A stretch of DNA of 64,000 nt from an uncultured Bacteroidales bacterium (GTDB taxonomy: Bacteria > Bacteroidota > Bacteroidia > Bacteroidales > Paludibacteraceae). The stretch covers positions 1 through 64,000 of the forward strand of contig CACZOA010000039.1 in NCBI GenBank assembly GCA_902782665.1, read 5' to 3'. The notes beneath the pieces were generated by a model. That model ran no database searches. It saw only the letters and a program-made list of their open reading frames with translations, and was not told the DNA's origin. The translations under genes and the position numbers were made by a program. Shown one piece after another: positions 46,898 through 54,967 of the stretch. Every line of letters starts with the position of its first letter. Position 1 is the first letter of the stretch.

Positions 46898-47917
46898 TTA
46901 TTCAGCGGTTAATACATAGTTTCCGTTTTTGAATACATAATACTCATGCATCCATTCGATAGTTGTAGTCTCAACGCAATCCTCATCTTCCTCCACATGT
47001 TCAAGAAGATAATCGTCGAGCTCTTCTCCAGAGAGACTATTTTTGTTCAATTTCTCTGTTTCAAGTTTTTTTGCGATTGAATCAACGTTGACACTGTCTA
47101 TATTGTTCATTTTGTCGTGCATGTAGAGGTTGTTCATGCTGCCCTGAGTCACCACGTCTCCATCTTTGTATTTCACTACGGCTTTAGAGACGATTTTAGC
47201 CTCTTGACCTGTAGACGGTGCATCTTTGAGGGCGGTAGAATCAGCTTTCGTTGAGTCGGCGCCGGCGTGGTTGATGAAGTTTTTCACCGATACCACACGG
47301 TTTTTGATGATCAGGTCGCGATAGGTGTTGCCCTTTTTTTTCTTTCGGCTCATAACAACGATTTTGTTTTCAGTGAAGTGGTCGCCTTCGCAGTTCTGCA
47401 GGTTCCACTGGTCGTTGACGCTAGAAATCAAGAGATTGTCGAGCACCTTTAACAGTTTGTTCTTGTCAGGAGCATAAAGAGTCATGTATTCGTTTTTGGA
47501 AATATAGACGTCAGAGCCGATACTGTCTGTCATACGAATACCGAAAGCCATCACATTATCGTTGAGTTTGAACTTAGCGAAGTCGAAGCGGCGTGAAGTG
47601 TATTTTCTTTTTCTGCCGACATCAATCTTGCTGTCGTCTTTCACGTAGCAGACGACACTTCCGTCGGCACATTTGACTTTTGCCACATAGAGATCATACA
47701 CATTGCGTGCTGAATCCACTTTGACTGGGATTGCGACGATGGCGTGGGTTGAGTCGTAAGGAATGACAGAATCCATAACTAAAGATTTGAGAATCAAACT
47801 GTCTTTGATTCCCATGGCATCTAATGTCATCTGGGATATTGTCGCCGCAAACGCCGAAACGTATCCTATGGCGGCGAGCAAAATTGTAAATATATATCTT
47901 GTCATTGTATTCTTCAT
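46898..47917 (-). CDS. Exported hypothetical protein, first gene of the clpS operon
   Basis: This 339-residue protein has a signal peptide (RYIFTILLAAIGYVSAFA). I chose ATG 47917; the next Met (47905) is also possible, and a longer frame to 47968 lacks support. The mature part has beta-rich segments (YDLYVAKVKCADGSVVCYVKD; DVGRKRKYTSRRFDF) and a Lys/Asp-rich linker, ending with an acidic stretch (LLEHVEEDEDCVE). I recognise no domain. It ends 8 bp before clpS, so it is probably co-transcribed with the N-degron genes. I see no clear -7 box in the 88-bp gap upstream. Confidence 0.7.
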   Translation of the reverse strand: MKNTMTRYIFTILLAAIGYVSAFAATISQMTLDAMGIKDSLILKSLVMDSVIPYDSTHAIVAIPVKVDSARNVYDLYVAKVKCADGSVVCYVKDDSKIDVGRKRKYTSRRFDFAKFKLNDNVMAFGIRMTDSIGSDVYISKNEYMTLYAPDKNKLLKVLDNLLISSVNDQWNLQNCEGDHFTENKIVVMSRKKKKGNTYRDLIIKNRVVSVKNFINHAGADSTKADSTALKDAPSTGQEAKIVSKAVVKYKDGDVVTQGSMNNLYMHDKMNNIDSVNVDSIAKKLETEKLNKNSLSGEELDDYLLEHVEEDEDCVETTTIEWMHEYYVFKNGNYVLTAE

Positions 47918-48000
47918 TTTGATTAATTGTGCTAATTTAGTCAAAAATTGGTTGTCGTTTGCAATCAATAGCTTGAAAAATTTGGCGAATTGTAAAAAAA

Positions 48001-48031
48001 TAAAAAAAAGCGGAGAAAAAACTCCGCTTTT
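48001..48031 (-). terminator. Terminator of dksA
   Basis: A perfect 10-bp stem AAAAGCGGAG / CTCCGCTTTT with a 6-nt loop is followed on the minus strand by further T residues. Confidence 0.85.
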
Positions 48032-48052
48032 GATGTCTCGTATAGGTTTATG

Positions 48053-48433
48053 TTATTTGTTTTCTTCCATTTTGGCCTCCACGGTAAGTGTAGCGTGGGG
48101 CACGATTCTCAAACGTTCTTTCGGAATCAGTTTGCCTGTCTTTCTGCAGATGCCGTAGGTTTTGTTCTCGATTCTTACCAGTGCGGCCTCAAGACATTTG
48201 ATGTATACCATCTCTTTTTGGGCAAGCAGTCCGTTGAGCTCTTTGCTCAATGTAGTGGCACCTTCTTCAAGCACTTTGAATGTTGGGGCAGTGTTGCTTA
48301 AGTCGTTGCCATCAGCGTTTGTTACACTTGCTTTCAACTCCTCATATATCTTTCTCGACTTTTCAAGTCGCTCAAGGATTATTTGCTTGAATTCCTCCAA
48401 TTCTTCGTCGGAGTATCTAACTTTCTCTGTCAT
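48053..48433 (-). CDS. TraR/DksA-family regulator without zinc finger
   Basis: This 126-residue protein has the DksA coiled-coil hairpin (about 5-75; EELEEFKQIILERLEKSRKIYEELK) and the C-terminal YGICRKTGKLIPKERLRIVPHATL typical of Bacteroidota members. Only one of the four zinc-binding Cys is left, as is usual in this lineage. DksA proteins bind in the secondary channel of RNA polymerase and adjust transcription with ppGpp. I start it at ATG 48433, since the longer frame to 48463 runs into the -7 box. Confidence 0.9.
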   Translation of the reverse strand: MTEKVRYSDEELEEFKQIILERLEKSRKIYEELKASVTNADGNDLSNTAPTFKVLEEGATTLSKELNGLLAQKEMVYIKCLEAALVRIENKTYGICRKTGKLIPKERLRIVPHATLTVEAKMEENK

Positions 48434-48460
48434 AATTCTTGTGTTTTTCAAATGGTTTCG

Positions 48461-48468
48461 CAAATATA
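48461..48468 (-). promoter_or_regulatory. -7 box of dksA
   Basis: On the minus strand TATATTTG fits TAnnTTTG, 27 bp before the ATG at 48433. Confidence 0.5.
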
Positions 48469-48676
48469 ATATTAAGTGGTTATTTACGTATTCTTAAATT
48501 AAAAAAAACGAGTTTGTAAATTGTTGTTGTATAACATAGTTTATGTATTTTGTTGTGTTTTAGCTAGTTGTGATGGAAGTTTTGGGTTCATATTATAGGA
48601 TTTGATTAGTATATATTGATCTGCTTACGGTTTACATTATTATGTAGCTAATTTCTGTTGTGTGTGGTGTCGATAA

Positions 48677-48720
48677 ATAAAAAATCCTGATTCGTTCGAT
48701 ATCTCGTATGAATCAGGATT
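48677..48720 (-). terminator. Terminator of the micro-ORF operon
   Basis: A perfect 11-bp stem AATCCTGATTC / GAATCAGGATT with a 16-nt loop is followed on the minus strand by TTTTTATTTAT. It lies 33 bp after the third micro-ORF. The 200 bp between it and the dksA promoter (48469-48676) is AT-rich and shows no further gene. Confidence 0.75.
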
Positions 48721-48753
48721 ATGGTCTGTCAGATTTTTCTTGTCGTCCCATGA

Positions 48754-48870
48754 TTAGATGCGGTTAGGCTGATTATGATTATTATTTTTGTTTAGTTTTT
48801 TACAATCGTTTACTGAAAATGCGATTTTTACTGCTGATGCTACACAAAGTAGCGCTAATGTTATTCCCAT
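48754..48870 (-). CDS. Micro-ORF C: 38-residue single-span membrane peptide
   Basis: ATG 48870 to TAA 48754 encodes 38 residues. It starts MGITLALLCVASAVKIAFSV, a hydrophobic helix, and ends with a polar Asn-rich tail (KKLNKNNNHNQ). It is preceded by the leader TAACAATTAAAAAAATACAACT, which is nearly the same as those of micro-ORFs A and B. The shared leader, tandem order and closing terminator support it as a real gene. The AVKIAFSV segment aligns with AAKVWVVE of ORF B. Function unknown. Confidence 0.55.
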   Translation of the reverse strand: MGITLALLCVASAVKIAFSVNDCKKLNKNNNHNQPNRI

Positions 48871-48925
48871 AGTTGTATTTTTTTAATTGTTAGTAAACTC
48901 TTGTTTTTTGTTTTGTCAGATTTTG

Positions 48926-49006
48926 TTAAGAGTGAAGAGATTTCTCAACTACCCAAACTTTTGCTGCGAAAGCGACTGCCAAACATGCGATCATAAATGT
49001 AACCAT
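48926..49006 (-). CDS. Micro-ORF B: 26-residue single-span membrane peptide
   Basis: ATG 49006 to TAA 48926 encodes 26 residues: a hydrophobic stretch MVTFMIACLAVAFA followed by AKVWVVEKSLHS. The motif AKxWVVxxSLH is shared with ORF A. The leader TTAACAATTAAAACTTACAGCT precedes it. The peptide would span the inner membrane once, with a short charged end. It is too short for standard gene callers. Possible roles include a small membrane-complex subunit or a toxic peptide; nothing in the sequence decides this. Confidence 0.62.
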   Translation of the reverse strand: MVTFMIACLAVAFAAKVWVVEKSLHS

Positions 49007-49060
49007 AGCTGTAAGTTTTAATTGTTAATAAACTAATTTGTTCAGTCCGTCAAAACGGTT

Positions 49061-49132
49061 TTAAGCGTGAAGTGAATCTTTAACGACCCAAATCTTTGCT
49101 ATTACTGCGATTGCCAAAATTGAAAGTACCAT
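49061..49132 (-). CDS. Micro-ORF A: 23-residue single-span membrane peptide
   Basis: ATG 49132 to TAA 49061 encodes 23 residues: MVLSILAIAVI followed by AKIWVVKDSLHA. It is the first of three tandem paralogous micro-ORFs and lies about 48 bp after a consensus promoter. Its leader TAACAACTAAAATTTACGACT matches those of ORFs B and C. Conservation of the C-terminal AKIWVVKDSLH in ORF B, with different nucleotides at several codons, indicates selection on the peptide. Confidence 0.62.
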   Translation of the reverse strand: MVLSILAIAVIAKIWVVKDSLHA

Positions 49133-49179
49133 AGTCGTAAATTTTAGTTGTTATTACTTTGTTTCTTTCTTTACACTTG

Positions 49180-49210
49180 CAAAATTACAACAAAATTTCA
49201 TTCTGCAAAA
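49180..49210 (-). promoter_or_regulatory. Promoter of the micro-ORF operon
   Basis: On the minus strand -33 TTTTG (49210-49206) and -7 TAATTTTG (49187-49180) are 18 bp apart. The predicted transcript starts near 49174 and would cover the three micro-ORFs and end at 48677. Confidence 0.7.
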
Positions 49211-49286
49211 GAAAATGTGATTTTTTTTGACAAAATGCTTAATTTTTTTTGAATATTACTTTTTGAGCTTTTTGTATAATATGCGT

Positions 49287-49411
49287 TAATATTATGTAAG
49301 TTGCTGAAATATAATATTATGTAATTTGTATATTAATTTGTGTTTATTGCATATTTTATTAAGTTTTTAATTTAACTTACTGAAATATAGTGTTATGTGT
49401 TTTGTATATTA
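49287..49411. repeat. AT-rich imperfect direct repeats upstream of the micro-ORF and HXXEE genes
   Basis: TAATATTATGTAA occurs at 49287-49299 and 49312-49324. A 35-bp unit beginning TTGCTGAAATATAATATTAT (49301-49335) is repeated at 49377-49411 with 30 of 35 bases the same. The whole of 49201-49620 is very AT-rich. It may be a regulatory region shared by the two divergent units; no protein-coding signal is seen. Confidence 0.55.
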
Positions 49412-49588
49412 TTACATTTATGTAAAATGTCATATTTCTATTGTTTTGTCTTGATATTTGACATTTTGTTATATTTGCTATGGTATTTTGATTCAAAAAT
49501 ATACAAAATGGGTGCATATATGTGAAAAATATACGTGTTAGGTTTCTTTTTGTTACTAATAAATGGTGATTATTTGTTACCTTTATAC

Positions 49589-49616
49589 TTGGAAAATAAA
49601 ATTTTGAGTATTTTTG
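49589..49616 (+). promoter_or_regulatory. Promoter of the HXXEE-family gene
   Basis: TTG (49589-49591) and -7 TATTTTTG (49609-49616) are 17 bp apart. The predicted start near 49622 favours the ATG at 49663 as the start of translation. Confidence 0.5.
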
Positions 49617-49662
49617 CTATGCTTTTATGACTTTTATAATTTATGAATACTCTAATAAACTT

Positions 49663-50169
49663 ATGGATACTCTAATTTTTTATTATATATCTTTACCTAT
49701 TGTTTATTTGATTCATGATTTTGAAGAATTGCTGACGCGAAGAAAGTGGGAAGAAAAGCATTATGATGATTTGGTTTCTAAATGTCCGAAATTTACCTCT
49801 CTCTTTTCTGCGGTAAAGGAACTCAACCAGGTTAAATATACTATTGTGATTTTCGAGCAACTTCTGTTTTTGGTTATTTCTGTGATTATGGCTGTTTATG
49901 CTGATCCAATGCCAATGTATGCTTTGTTTTGGGGATTCGCTATACACACTGTGATACAGCATATATTATCGAGCATTGTATTTCGTTCGTATTTCCCAGG
50001 AATGATTAGTTCTGTTTTGCTTTTGCCATATTTCGCCTATGGAATTCACTATCTGTTGGGTATATATAGTGTTGTGGAGAATATTGTGATGGCTGTTTGC
50101 GGATTGGGTGTCATTTCTCTTAATTTGGCGTTGATGTATTGGTTGATGAAGAAATTTGGAGATCTATAA
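49663..50169 (+). CDS. HXXEE-domain membrane protein
   Basis: This 168-residue protein has several hydrophobic segments and the family signature LIHDFEELLTRRKWEEKH (HxxEE) near the N-terminus, followed by FWGFAIHTVIQHILSS and FPGMISSVLLLPYFAYGI. HXXEE proteins are polytopic membrane proteins of unknown function with conserved His and Glu residues that could bind metal. An ATG at 49627 in the same frame lies too near the -7 box, so 49663 is preferred. A bidirectional terminator follows. Confidence 0.83.
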   Translation: MDTLIFYYISLPIVYLIHDFEELLTRRKWEEKHYDDLVSKCPKFTSLFSAVKELNQVKYTIVIFEQLLFLVISVIMAVYADPMPMYALFWGFAIHTVIQHILSSIVFRSYFPGMISSVLLLPYFAYGIHYLLGIYSVVENIVMAVCGLGVISLNLALMYWLMKKFGDL

Positions 50170-50193
50170 TCGAAGATCTCATTATTCATATAA

Positions 50194-50224
50194 TAAAAAA
50201 ACGGGATTTCTCCCGTCTTTTTTT
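50194..50224. terminator. Bidirectional terminator between HXXEE and carbonic anhydrase genes
   Basis: The stem ACGGGA-TTTC-TCCCGT is flanked by seven A and seven T residues, so it can end transcription from both convergent genes. Confidence 0.8.
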
Positions 50225-50762
50225 ATATCGTATTTAATTTTCCGGTTTCACTATCCATAATATAACCGCGGACAATGATGTCTTTCGGCACAAGCGGGTG
50301 ATTTTTCACAAGGTCAACTGTTTCCAGTACGGCGGCTTCTGTGTCATCAAAACCATGTAGCCATGAATCAAGGTCGATGCCGCAGTGTTTCATCAGGTTG
50401 ATATGTTCGTCGTCGATACCTCTTTCACGCATCAAGTGCTGCATTTCCTGGCTGTCCATGCCTTGCACTCCACATCCGGTGTGGCCGATAATCATTATTT
50501 CATTCACTCCAAGTTCGTAGATTGCTACAAGAAGAGATCGGACGGTAGAATCAAATGGATTAGTGATGGTGCCTCCTGCATTTTTTATGATCTTCACGTC
50601 TCCGTTCTTGATTCCAAGCGCGGCAGGAAGAAGTTCCACCAGACGAGTGTCCATACATGTTACAATAGCAATCTTCTTGTCGGGATATTTGCTGGTCTTA
50701 AACTGTTCATAAGCTTTCGTCTCTACGAATCGCTTATTATATTCAAGCATCTGTTCGATCAT
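50223..50762 (-). CDS. Beta-class carbonic anhydrase
   Basis: This 179-residue enzyme hydrates CO2 to bicarbonate. The zinc ligands are in VTCMDTRL (Cys 36, with the Asp 38-Arg 40 dyad) and IIGHTGCGVQG (His and Cys). KNAGGTI is the standard substrate-side block. The protein is short and of the compact bacterial beta-CA type. It is monocistronic and convergent with the HXXEE gene. Confidence 0.93.
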   Translation of the reverse strand: MIEQMLEYNKRFVETKAYEQFKTSKYPDKKIAIVTCMDTRLVELLPAALGIKNGDVKIIKNAGGTITNPFDSTVRSLLVAIYELGVNEIMIIGHTGCGVQGMDSQEMQHLMRERGIDDEHINLMKHCGIDLDSWLHGFDDTEAAVLETVDLVKNHPLVPKDIIVRGYIMDSETGKLNTI

Positions 50763-50813
50763 GATGGGTCTTTATATTATTTGATATGATGTTAGTAAAC
50801 TTAAGAACTGTTG

Positions 50814-50821
50814 CAAAAATA
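50814..50821 (-). promoter_or_regulatory. -7 box of the carbonic anhydrase gene
   Basis: On the minus strand TATTTTTG matches TAnnTTTG, about 50 bp before the start codon. No clear -33 is seen. Confidence 0.45.
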
Positions 50822-50935
50822 ACCAAAATAATCAAATATTATAAGTTGTTTTGCTTTGATAGAATAAATGTCGTATTCAGATGGGTCTGATTACATAACG
50901 ATCGCTGTCATATTTAAGTATGTGCTCATTTTTGT

Positions 50936-50943
50936 TATTTTTG
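50936..50943 (+). promoter_or_regulatory. -7 box of the GNAT/dehydrogenase pair
   Basis: TATTTTTG matches TAnnTTTG, 51 bp before the ATG at 50995. Confidence 0.45.
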
Positions 50944-50994
50944 TGACAAAAATTGTAAGAATCTGTTTTTGTGGCACAGAAATTCCTTTATGAT

Positions 50995-51399
50995 ATGGGA
51001 GTAATATATAAAGACATACATGAGTTTGGAAAGGAAGATCTGGAATCTTTGTTCCTTTCTGTAGAATGGTCGTCTGGCCATTATCCAGAAAAATTGGTGG
51101 TGGCAATGCGGAATTTTGAAACAGTCTATACAGCATGGGATGGTGACCAACTTGTCGGGCTGATATGTGCGATGGACGACGGTGTCATGACTGCTTACGT
51201 CCATTATCTGCTTGTCAGACCAACGTATCATCATCAAGGAATCGGCCGACAGTTGGTTGAGATGATGAAGAATCATTATAAGGATTACTTGCGTATTGTT
51301 CTCGTCGCATATAATGAGGAACTTGATTTTTACGAATCATGTGGTTTCAAGAAAGCAGACGATGCAAGTCCGATGTTTATAACTAGTCTGTGGACGTGA
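50995..51399 (+). CDS. GNAT-family N-acetyltransferase
   Basis: This 134-residue protein has the GNAT core: LVGLICAMDDG, AYVHYLLVRPTYHHQGIGRQLVEMM (the acetyl-CoA loop, of the Q/RxxGxG/A type) and FYESCGFKKAD. The substrate is unknown. I start it at ATG 50995; a GTG at 50971 would add eight residues without family support. It lies 25 bp before the dehydrogenase gene and probably shares its transcript. Confidence 0.88.
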   Translation: MGVIYKDIHEFGKEDLESLFLSVEWSSGHYPEKLVVAMRNFETVYTAWDGDQLVGLICAMDDGVMTAYVHYLLVRPTYHHQGIGRQLVEMMKNHYKDYLRIVLVAYNEELDFYESCGFKKADDASPMFITSLWT

Positions 51400-51424
51400 T
51401 AAATGTGTTAATATTGTGAGATCT

Positions 51425-52384
51425 ATGAAAAAAAGAATTTTAGTTACATATAAATTATTGGAAGAGAGCTTTGCTGAGGCTCCTGATAATTATGAGTTCA
51501 TTTTGCCGACATCTGCTTCTTTCACAAAGGAGGAGATAGTAGAGCGTTTGCCGGAATGTGACGGATTACTATCTATGTTTAATTTCCCTATAGATAAGGA
51601 TATCATCGACGCTGGGGGCTCTAGACTGAAGATCATCTCTAATTTTGGTGTCGGGTTCAACAACGTCGACATAGATTATGCTCAATCAAAGGGGATTGTT
51701 GTTACTAATACTCCAGATCCAGTGGTCGAGCCAACTGCGGAATTGGCATTCGCACTCATGTCTGCACTTTCCCGTAGGATTACGGAATGTAACCGTAAAC
51801 TTCATTATGGTGATGACATCCGTTGGGGGGTGATGGAGAATTTGGGAACAGGTCTGTATAATAAGGTGCTTGGAATCGTAGGTATGGGACGCATCGGCCA
51901 GGCTGTGGCGAAAAGGGCTGTCGTGTCTGGAATGAAAATACTATATTATAATAGGCACCGTCTTCCTGAACAAATCGAGAAGAGATACTCGGCTGAATAT
52001 GTTTCTCTGGACACTCTTTTGTCTCAATCCGATTATATCTCTTTGCATACTCCATTGGATGAATCCACATATCATTTGATTGATGCTGAGGCTATGTCTA
52101 AGATGAAAAATGGCGTTTTCATCGTGAATACTGCCCGCGGACCGGTTGTGGATGAATCAGCATTGGTGGCATCTTTGGATAGTGGTAAGATAGGTGGTGC
52201 CGGGCTGGATGTCTTTGAGAAAGAGCCCCAGATTCATGAAGGATTGTTGGAAAGAGATAATGTTGTTGTCGTGCCTCATATCGGTACGGCGACGGTGGAA
52301 GCCCGAATTGCGATGGGCAGATATGCAGTGAAAAATATCACTCTTTTCTTCGACGGAAAGTCTGTCCTTAGTAGAGTTTGTTGA
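51425..52384 (+). CDS. D-isomer-specific 2-hydroxyacid dehydrogenase
   Basis: This 319-residue enzyme of the glyoxylate/hydroxypyruvate reductase type reduces 2-oxoacids with NAD(P)H. The Rossmann motif is LGIVGMGRIGQAVAKRA. The catalytic Arg is in NFGVGFNNVD/NTARGPVVDE context, the Glu in DVFEKEPQ and the His in VVPHIGTATVEAR. The start ATG 51425 is preferred over the TTG at 51416. A terminator with a ten-T run follows at 52405-52463. Confidence 0.92.
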   Translation: MKKRILVTYKLLEESFAEAPDNYEFILPTSASFTKEEIVERLPECDGLLSMFNFPIDKDIIDAGGSRLKIISNFGVGFNNVDIDYAQSKGIVVTNTPDPVVEPTAELAFALMSALSRRITECNRKLHYGDDIRWGVMENLGTGLYNKVLGIVGMGRIGQAVAKRAVVSGMKILYYNRHRLPEQIEKRYSAEYVSLDTLLSQSDYISLHTPLDESTYHLIDAEAMSKMKNGVFIVNTARGPVVDESALVASLDSGKIGGAGLDVFEKEPQIHEGLLERDNVVVVPHIGTATVEARIAMGRYAVKNITLFFDGKSVLSRVC

Positions 52385-52404
52385 AATCTGTGATACGAAA
52401 CATT

Positions 52405-52463
52405 GAATGCAAAGTGTTGAATTATGATTTCTTAATTTGACATTTTGCATTCATTTTTTTTTT
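52405..52463 (+). terminator. Terminator of the GNAT/dehydrogenase pair
   Basis: GAATGCAAAGTG (52405-52416) pairs with CATTTTGCATTC (52441-52452, one G-U pair) and is followed by ten T residues. Confidence 0.75.
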
Positions 52464-52580
52464 AAATCCTCCATTCTACCGTGTATTTATATGTAACATC
52501 GAAGGTGGTGATTTATACCAAAATTAATAAATGATAAGAAATTACCGTTAATTGAGAATCTATTTCGTTGGAACTACCAA

Positions 52581-52588
52581 TATATTTG
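52581..52588 (+). promoter_or_regulatory. -7 box of the GH30 gene
   Basis: TATATTTG matches TAnnTTTG, 88 bp before the ATG at 52677. The rest of the 292-bp gap holds the terminator at 52405-52463 and otherwise AT-rich sequence. Confidence 0.45.
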
Positions 52589-52676
52589 CTATGATTGCAA
52601 ACGCAAACAGAGTGATAAGTGGCGATTGCAATTCAATTAGACTAATTTTTATGTGAACAAACAAAAGGTAGTTATC

Positions 52677-54944
52677 ATGAAAACACATTTACTTTACAAA
52701 CTAACTTTATCAACACTTGCATTGATGGGCGTCGCATCATCTGCCGCACAGGATTGCACTGTGAGCCTGTCAAGTGTCAAGCAGAAAATACAGGGATTTG
52801 GAGGTATCAACCATCCTTGTTGGCAGGGCTATGATCTTACTGACAATGACATAGACAAACTTTTCGGTGTCGGTGAGAACAAGCTTGGACTTTCAGTAAT
52901 GCGTATTTGGGTTGCGGAAAGTGAGAACAATTGGAGCAGGGAACTTACTACATGTAAGAAGGTTCAGAAAATGGGAGTTAAGCTATTTGCTACTCCTTGG
53001 AACACTCCTTCTGCAGACATGTGTACTAAGACAACTGCTTTTTGTAACAATAACTCTTGTCAGTATCGTGCTAATGAGAAGCAGATCAACACAAGTGCTT
53101 TTGAAAGATATACTAACCATTTGGTTAAGTTCAACAATTATATGTATGAGAATGGTGTAAGCCTTTACGCCATGAGTTATGCTAACGAGCCTGATTACGG
53201 ACATGACTGGACATGGTGGAGCACAGATCAGGTATATGAATATGCGAAGAATTATGCTGGTAAACTTCGTGTTAATGGCACAAAGGTAATCACTGCTGAG
53301 AGTTTCGCATATAGCAAAGGAATGTACGACAAGATTCTTAATGATGCTAATGCTCTTAAGAATATAGATATATTGGGAACTCACTTCTATGCAAGTGGAG
53401 CTTCCACTAGTGACAACTTTTTCAAATACTCTCTTGGCGATCAGAAGATTGCAGCTGATCCTGACAAGGAGTTGTGGATGACGGAATATTACACGTCTTC
53501 CAATGCTACAACCGGATCTCCTTGCCGTGCCAATGTTTGGCCTGAGGCTTTGGAGGTGGCTTACTCAATCCATCGCGGTATGGCTCTTTCTAATATGAGT
53601 GCGTATGTATGGTGGTATTTGAAGAGAAACTATTCGTTGATCAACAACGGAGATACTAATAATGATAACGCTAAGGATGGTCAGATCACAAAGCGTGGTT
53701 GGCTTTTCGGTCAGTTTGCAAGATTCATCCGCCCTGGATATTATCGTGTAGATTGTACTGTCAATCCAACATATAATGTGTATACATCTGCCTACAAGAA
53801 TGGTGATGATGTTGTGATTGTCGCTGTCAACATGAGTACAGAGGCTAAGACAATCAATATTTCGGTTCCAGGCACAAAGGTTCAGCAGTGGAATGTATGG
53901 ATCACTGATGAAACGAGAAACATGAAGCAACTTGATGCTATCAACAAGAGTTCTTCATTCTCTGTCACTCTTCCTGCTAAGAGTTGTGTGACATACGTGG
54001 GTGAGGGTAGTGGTAAGATAAGCTTGGATATCGCAGCTGAAAAACTTGTAATTGAAGAGGGTGACAGCGTGTTGATCACACCTACTTATAAGAGTGAGTC
54101 TGAAATCAAGAATATCAAATTCTTCGAGGGCTCAGAGCAGGTTAAAGACAAGTGGGTGGCTCCGTTCTCATTCTATTATGGAGCTGATGCATCTCTAGGA
54201 AAGCACACAATCAACGCTATCGCTTACGATGCTAATGGAGAGTCTGGTGAGTCTGCTCCTATCACAATCGAGGTTGTGAAAAAGGCGGCTCCTTTTGGTG
54301 GCGTTGCAGCTAAGATTCCTGGAATCATTGAGGCAGAGAATTTCAATGAGGGAGCATCTGGTATTTCATTCTATGATGCGAAGGATGAGAATAAAGGTGA
54401 TGCCACTTACAGATCAGATTCCAATGTAGACGTGTATGTTTGCGACGGTGGTTATGCAGTGGGTTACTGTGAGGCAGGCGAGTGGTTGAAATACACGGTT
54501 GAGGTTGAGAAAGATGGTGAATATATTTTGTCGGCAAATGTTTCAGATGAAGGAGGCGAGTCTACATTCTCTGTAATGTTTGACGAAGATGAGTCGACAA
54601 AGGTTGTGTTTGATACTGAAGATACTGGAGCTTGGACAACTTATAAGGAGTTGGCGTCTGATAAGATTGTCAAACTTTCGGCTGGCAAGCATGATATGCT
54701 TGTTTCGATCGAATCTTCATGGGTGAATATAGATTGGATCAAAGTTAAAAGCTCAGATCCTTCAAAAATAGATGATGCAGTTGCTGAGATCCCTTCTGGC
54801 GAGTACAGTGTGTGTGACGCTAATGGTAAGATTCTTGGCAATGTCACTATCAGCACAAAAGCTGACTTTGATGCAAAATTTGCTGAGTCTGGAATTTATA
54901 TCCTCGTCTCTGCAAACGGAAAATCAATCAAATATGTAAAATAA
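52677..54944 (+). CDS. Secreted GH30 xylanase with Ig-like and CBM6 modules
   Basis: This 755-residue enzyme has a signal peptide (to about residue 24, ASSAAQ). The GH30 barrel and side beta-domain (about 26-445) show KIQGFGGINHP, GLSVMRIWVAES, the acid/base block SYANEPDYG (Glu near 171) and the nucleophile block LWMTEYYTS (Glu near 270), as in GH30_8 glucuronoxylanases. An Ig-like module (about 450-540) and CBM6 (about 555-680; IEAENFNEGASGI) follow. The last 50 residues end GIYILVSANGKSIKYVK, a short T9SS-like tail. ATG 52677 is used because it begins the signal peptide. It heads the second xylan cluster. Confidence 0.92.
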   Translation: MKTHLLYKLTLSTLALMGVASSAAQDCTVSLSSVKQKIQGFGGINHPCWQGYDLTDNDIDKLFGVGENKLGLSVMRIWVAESENNWSRELTTCKKVQKMGVKLFATPWNTPSADMCTKTTAFCNNNSCQYRANEKQINTSAFERYTNHLVKFNNYMYENGVSLYAMSYANEPDYGHDWTWWSTDQVYEYAKNYAGKLRVNGTKVITAESFAYSKGMYDKILNDANALKNIDILGTHFYASGASTSDNFFKYSLGDQKIAADPDKELWMTEYYTSSNATTGSPCRANVWPEALEVAYSIHRGMALSNMSAYVWWYLKRNYSLINNGDTNNDNAKDGQITKRGWLFGQFARFIRPGYYRVDCTVNPTYNVYTSAYKNGDDVVIVAVNMSTEAKTINISVPGTKVQQWNVWITDETRNMKQLDAINKSSSFSVTLPAKSCVTYVGEGSGKISLDIAAEKLVIEEGDSVLITPTYKSESEIKNIKFFEGSEQVKDKWVAPFSFYYGADASLGKHTINAIAYDANGESGESAPITIEVVKKAAPFGGVAAKIPGIIEAENFNEGASGISFYDAKDENKGDATYRSDSNVDVYVCDGGYAVGYCEAGEWLKYTVEVEKDGEYILSANVSDEGGESTFSVMFDEDESTKVVFDTEDTGAWTTYKELASDKIVKLSAGKHDMLVSIESSWVNIDWIKVKSSDPSKIDDAVAEIPSGEYSVCDANGKILGNVTISTKADFDAKFAESGIYILVSANGKSIKYVK

Positions 54945-54967
54945 AACAATAAAAATACACAAATATC

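Noticed and set aside
48469..48676. A fourth micro-ORF between the micropeptide terminator and dksA
   Set aside because: Short frames exist, but none has the conserved leader or a hydrophobic helix.
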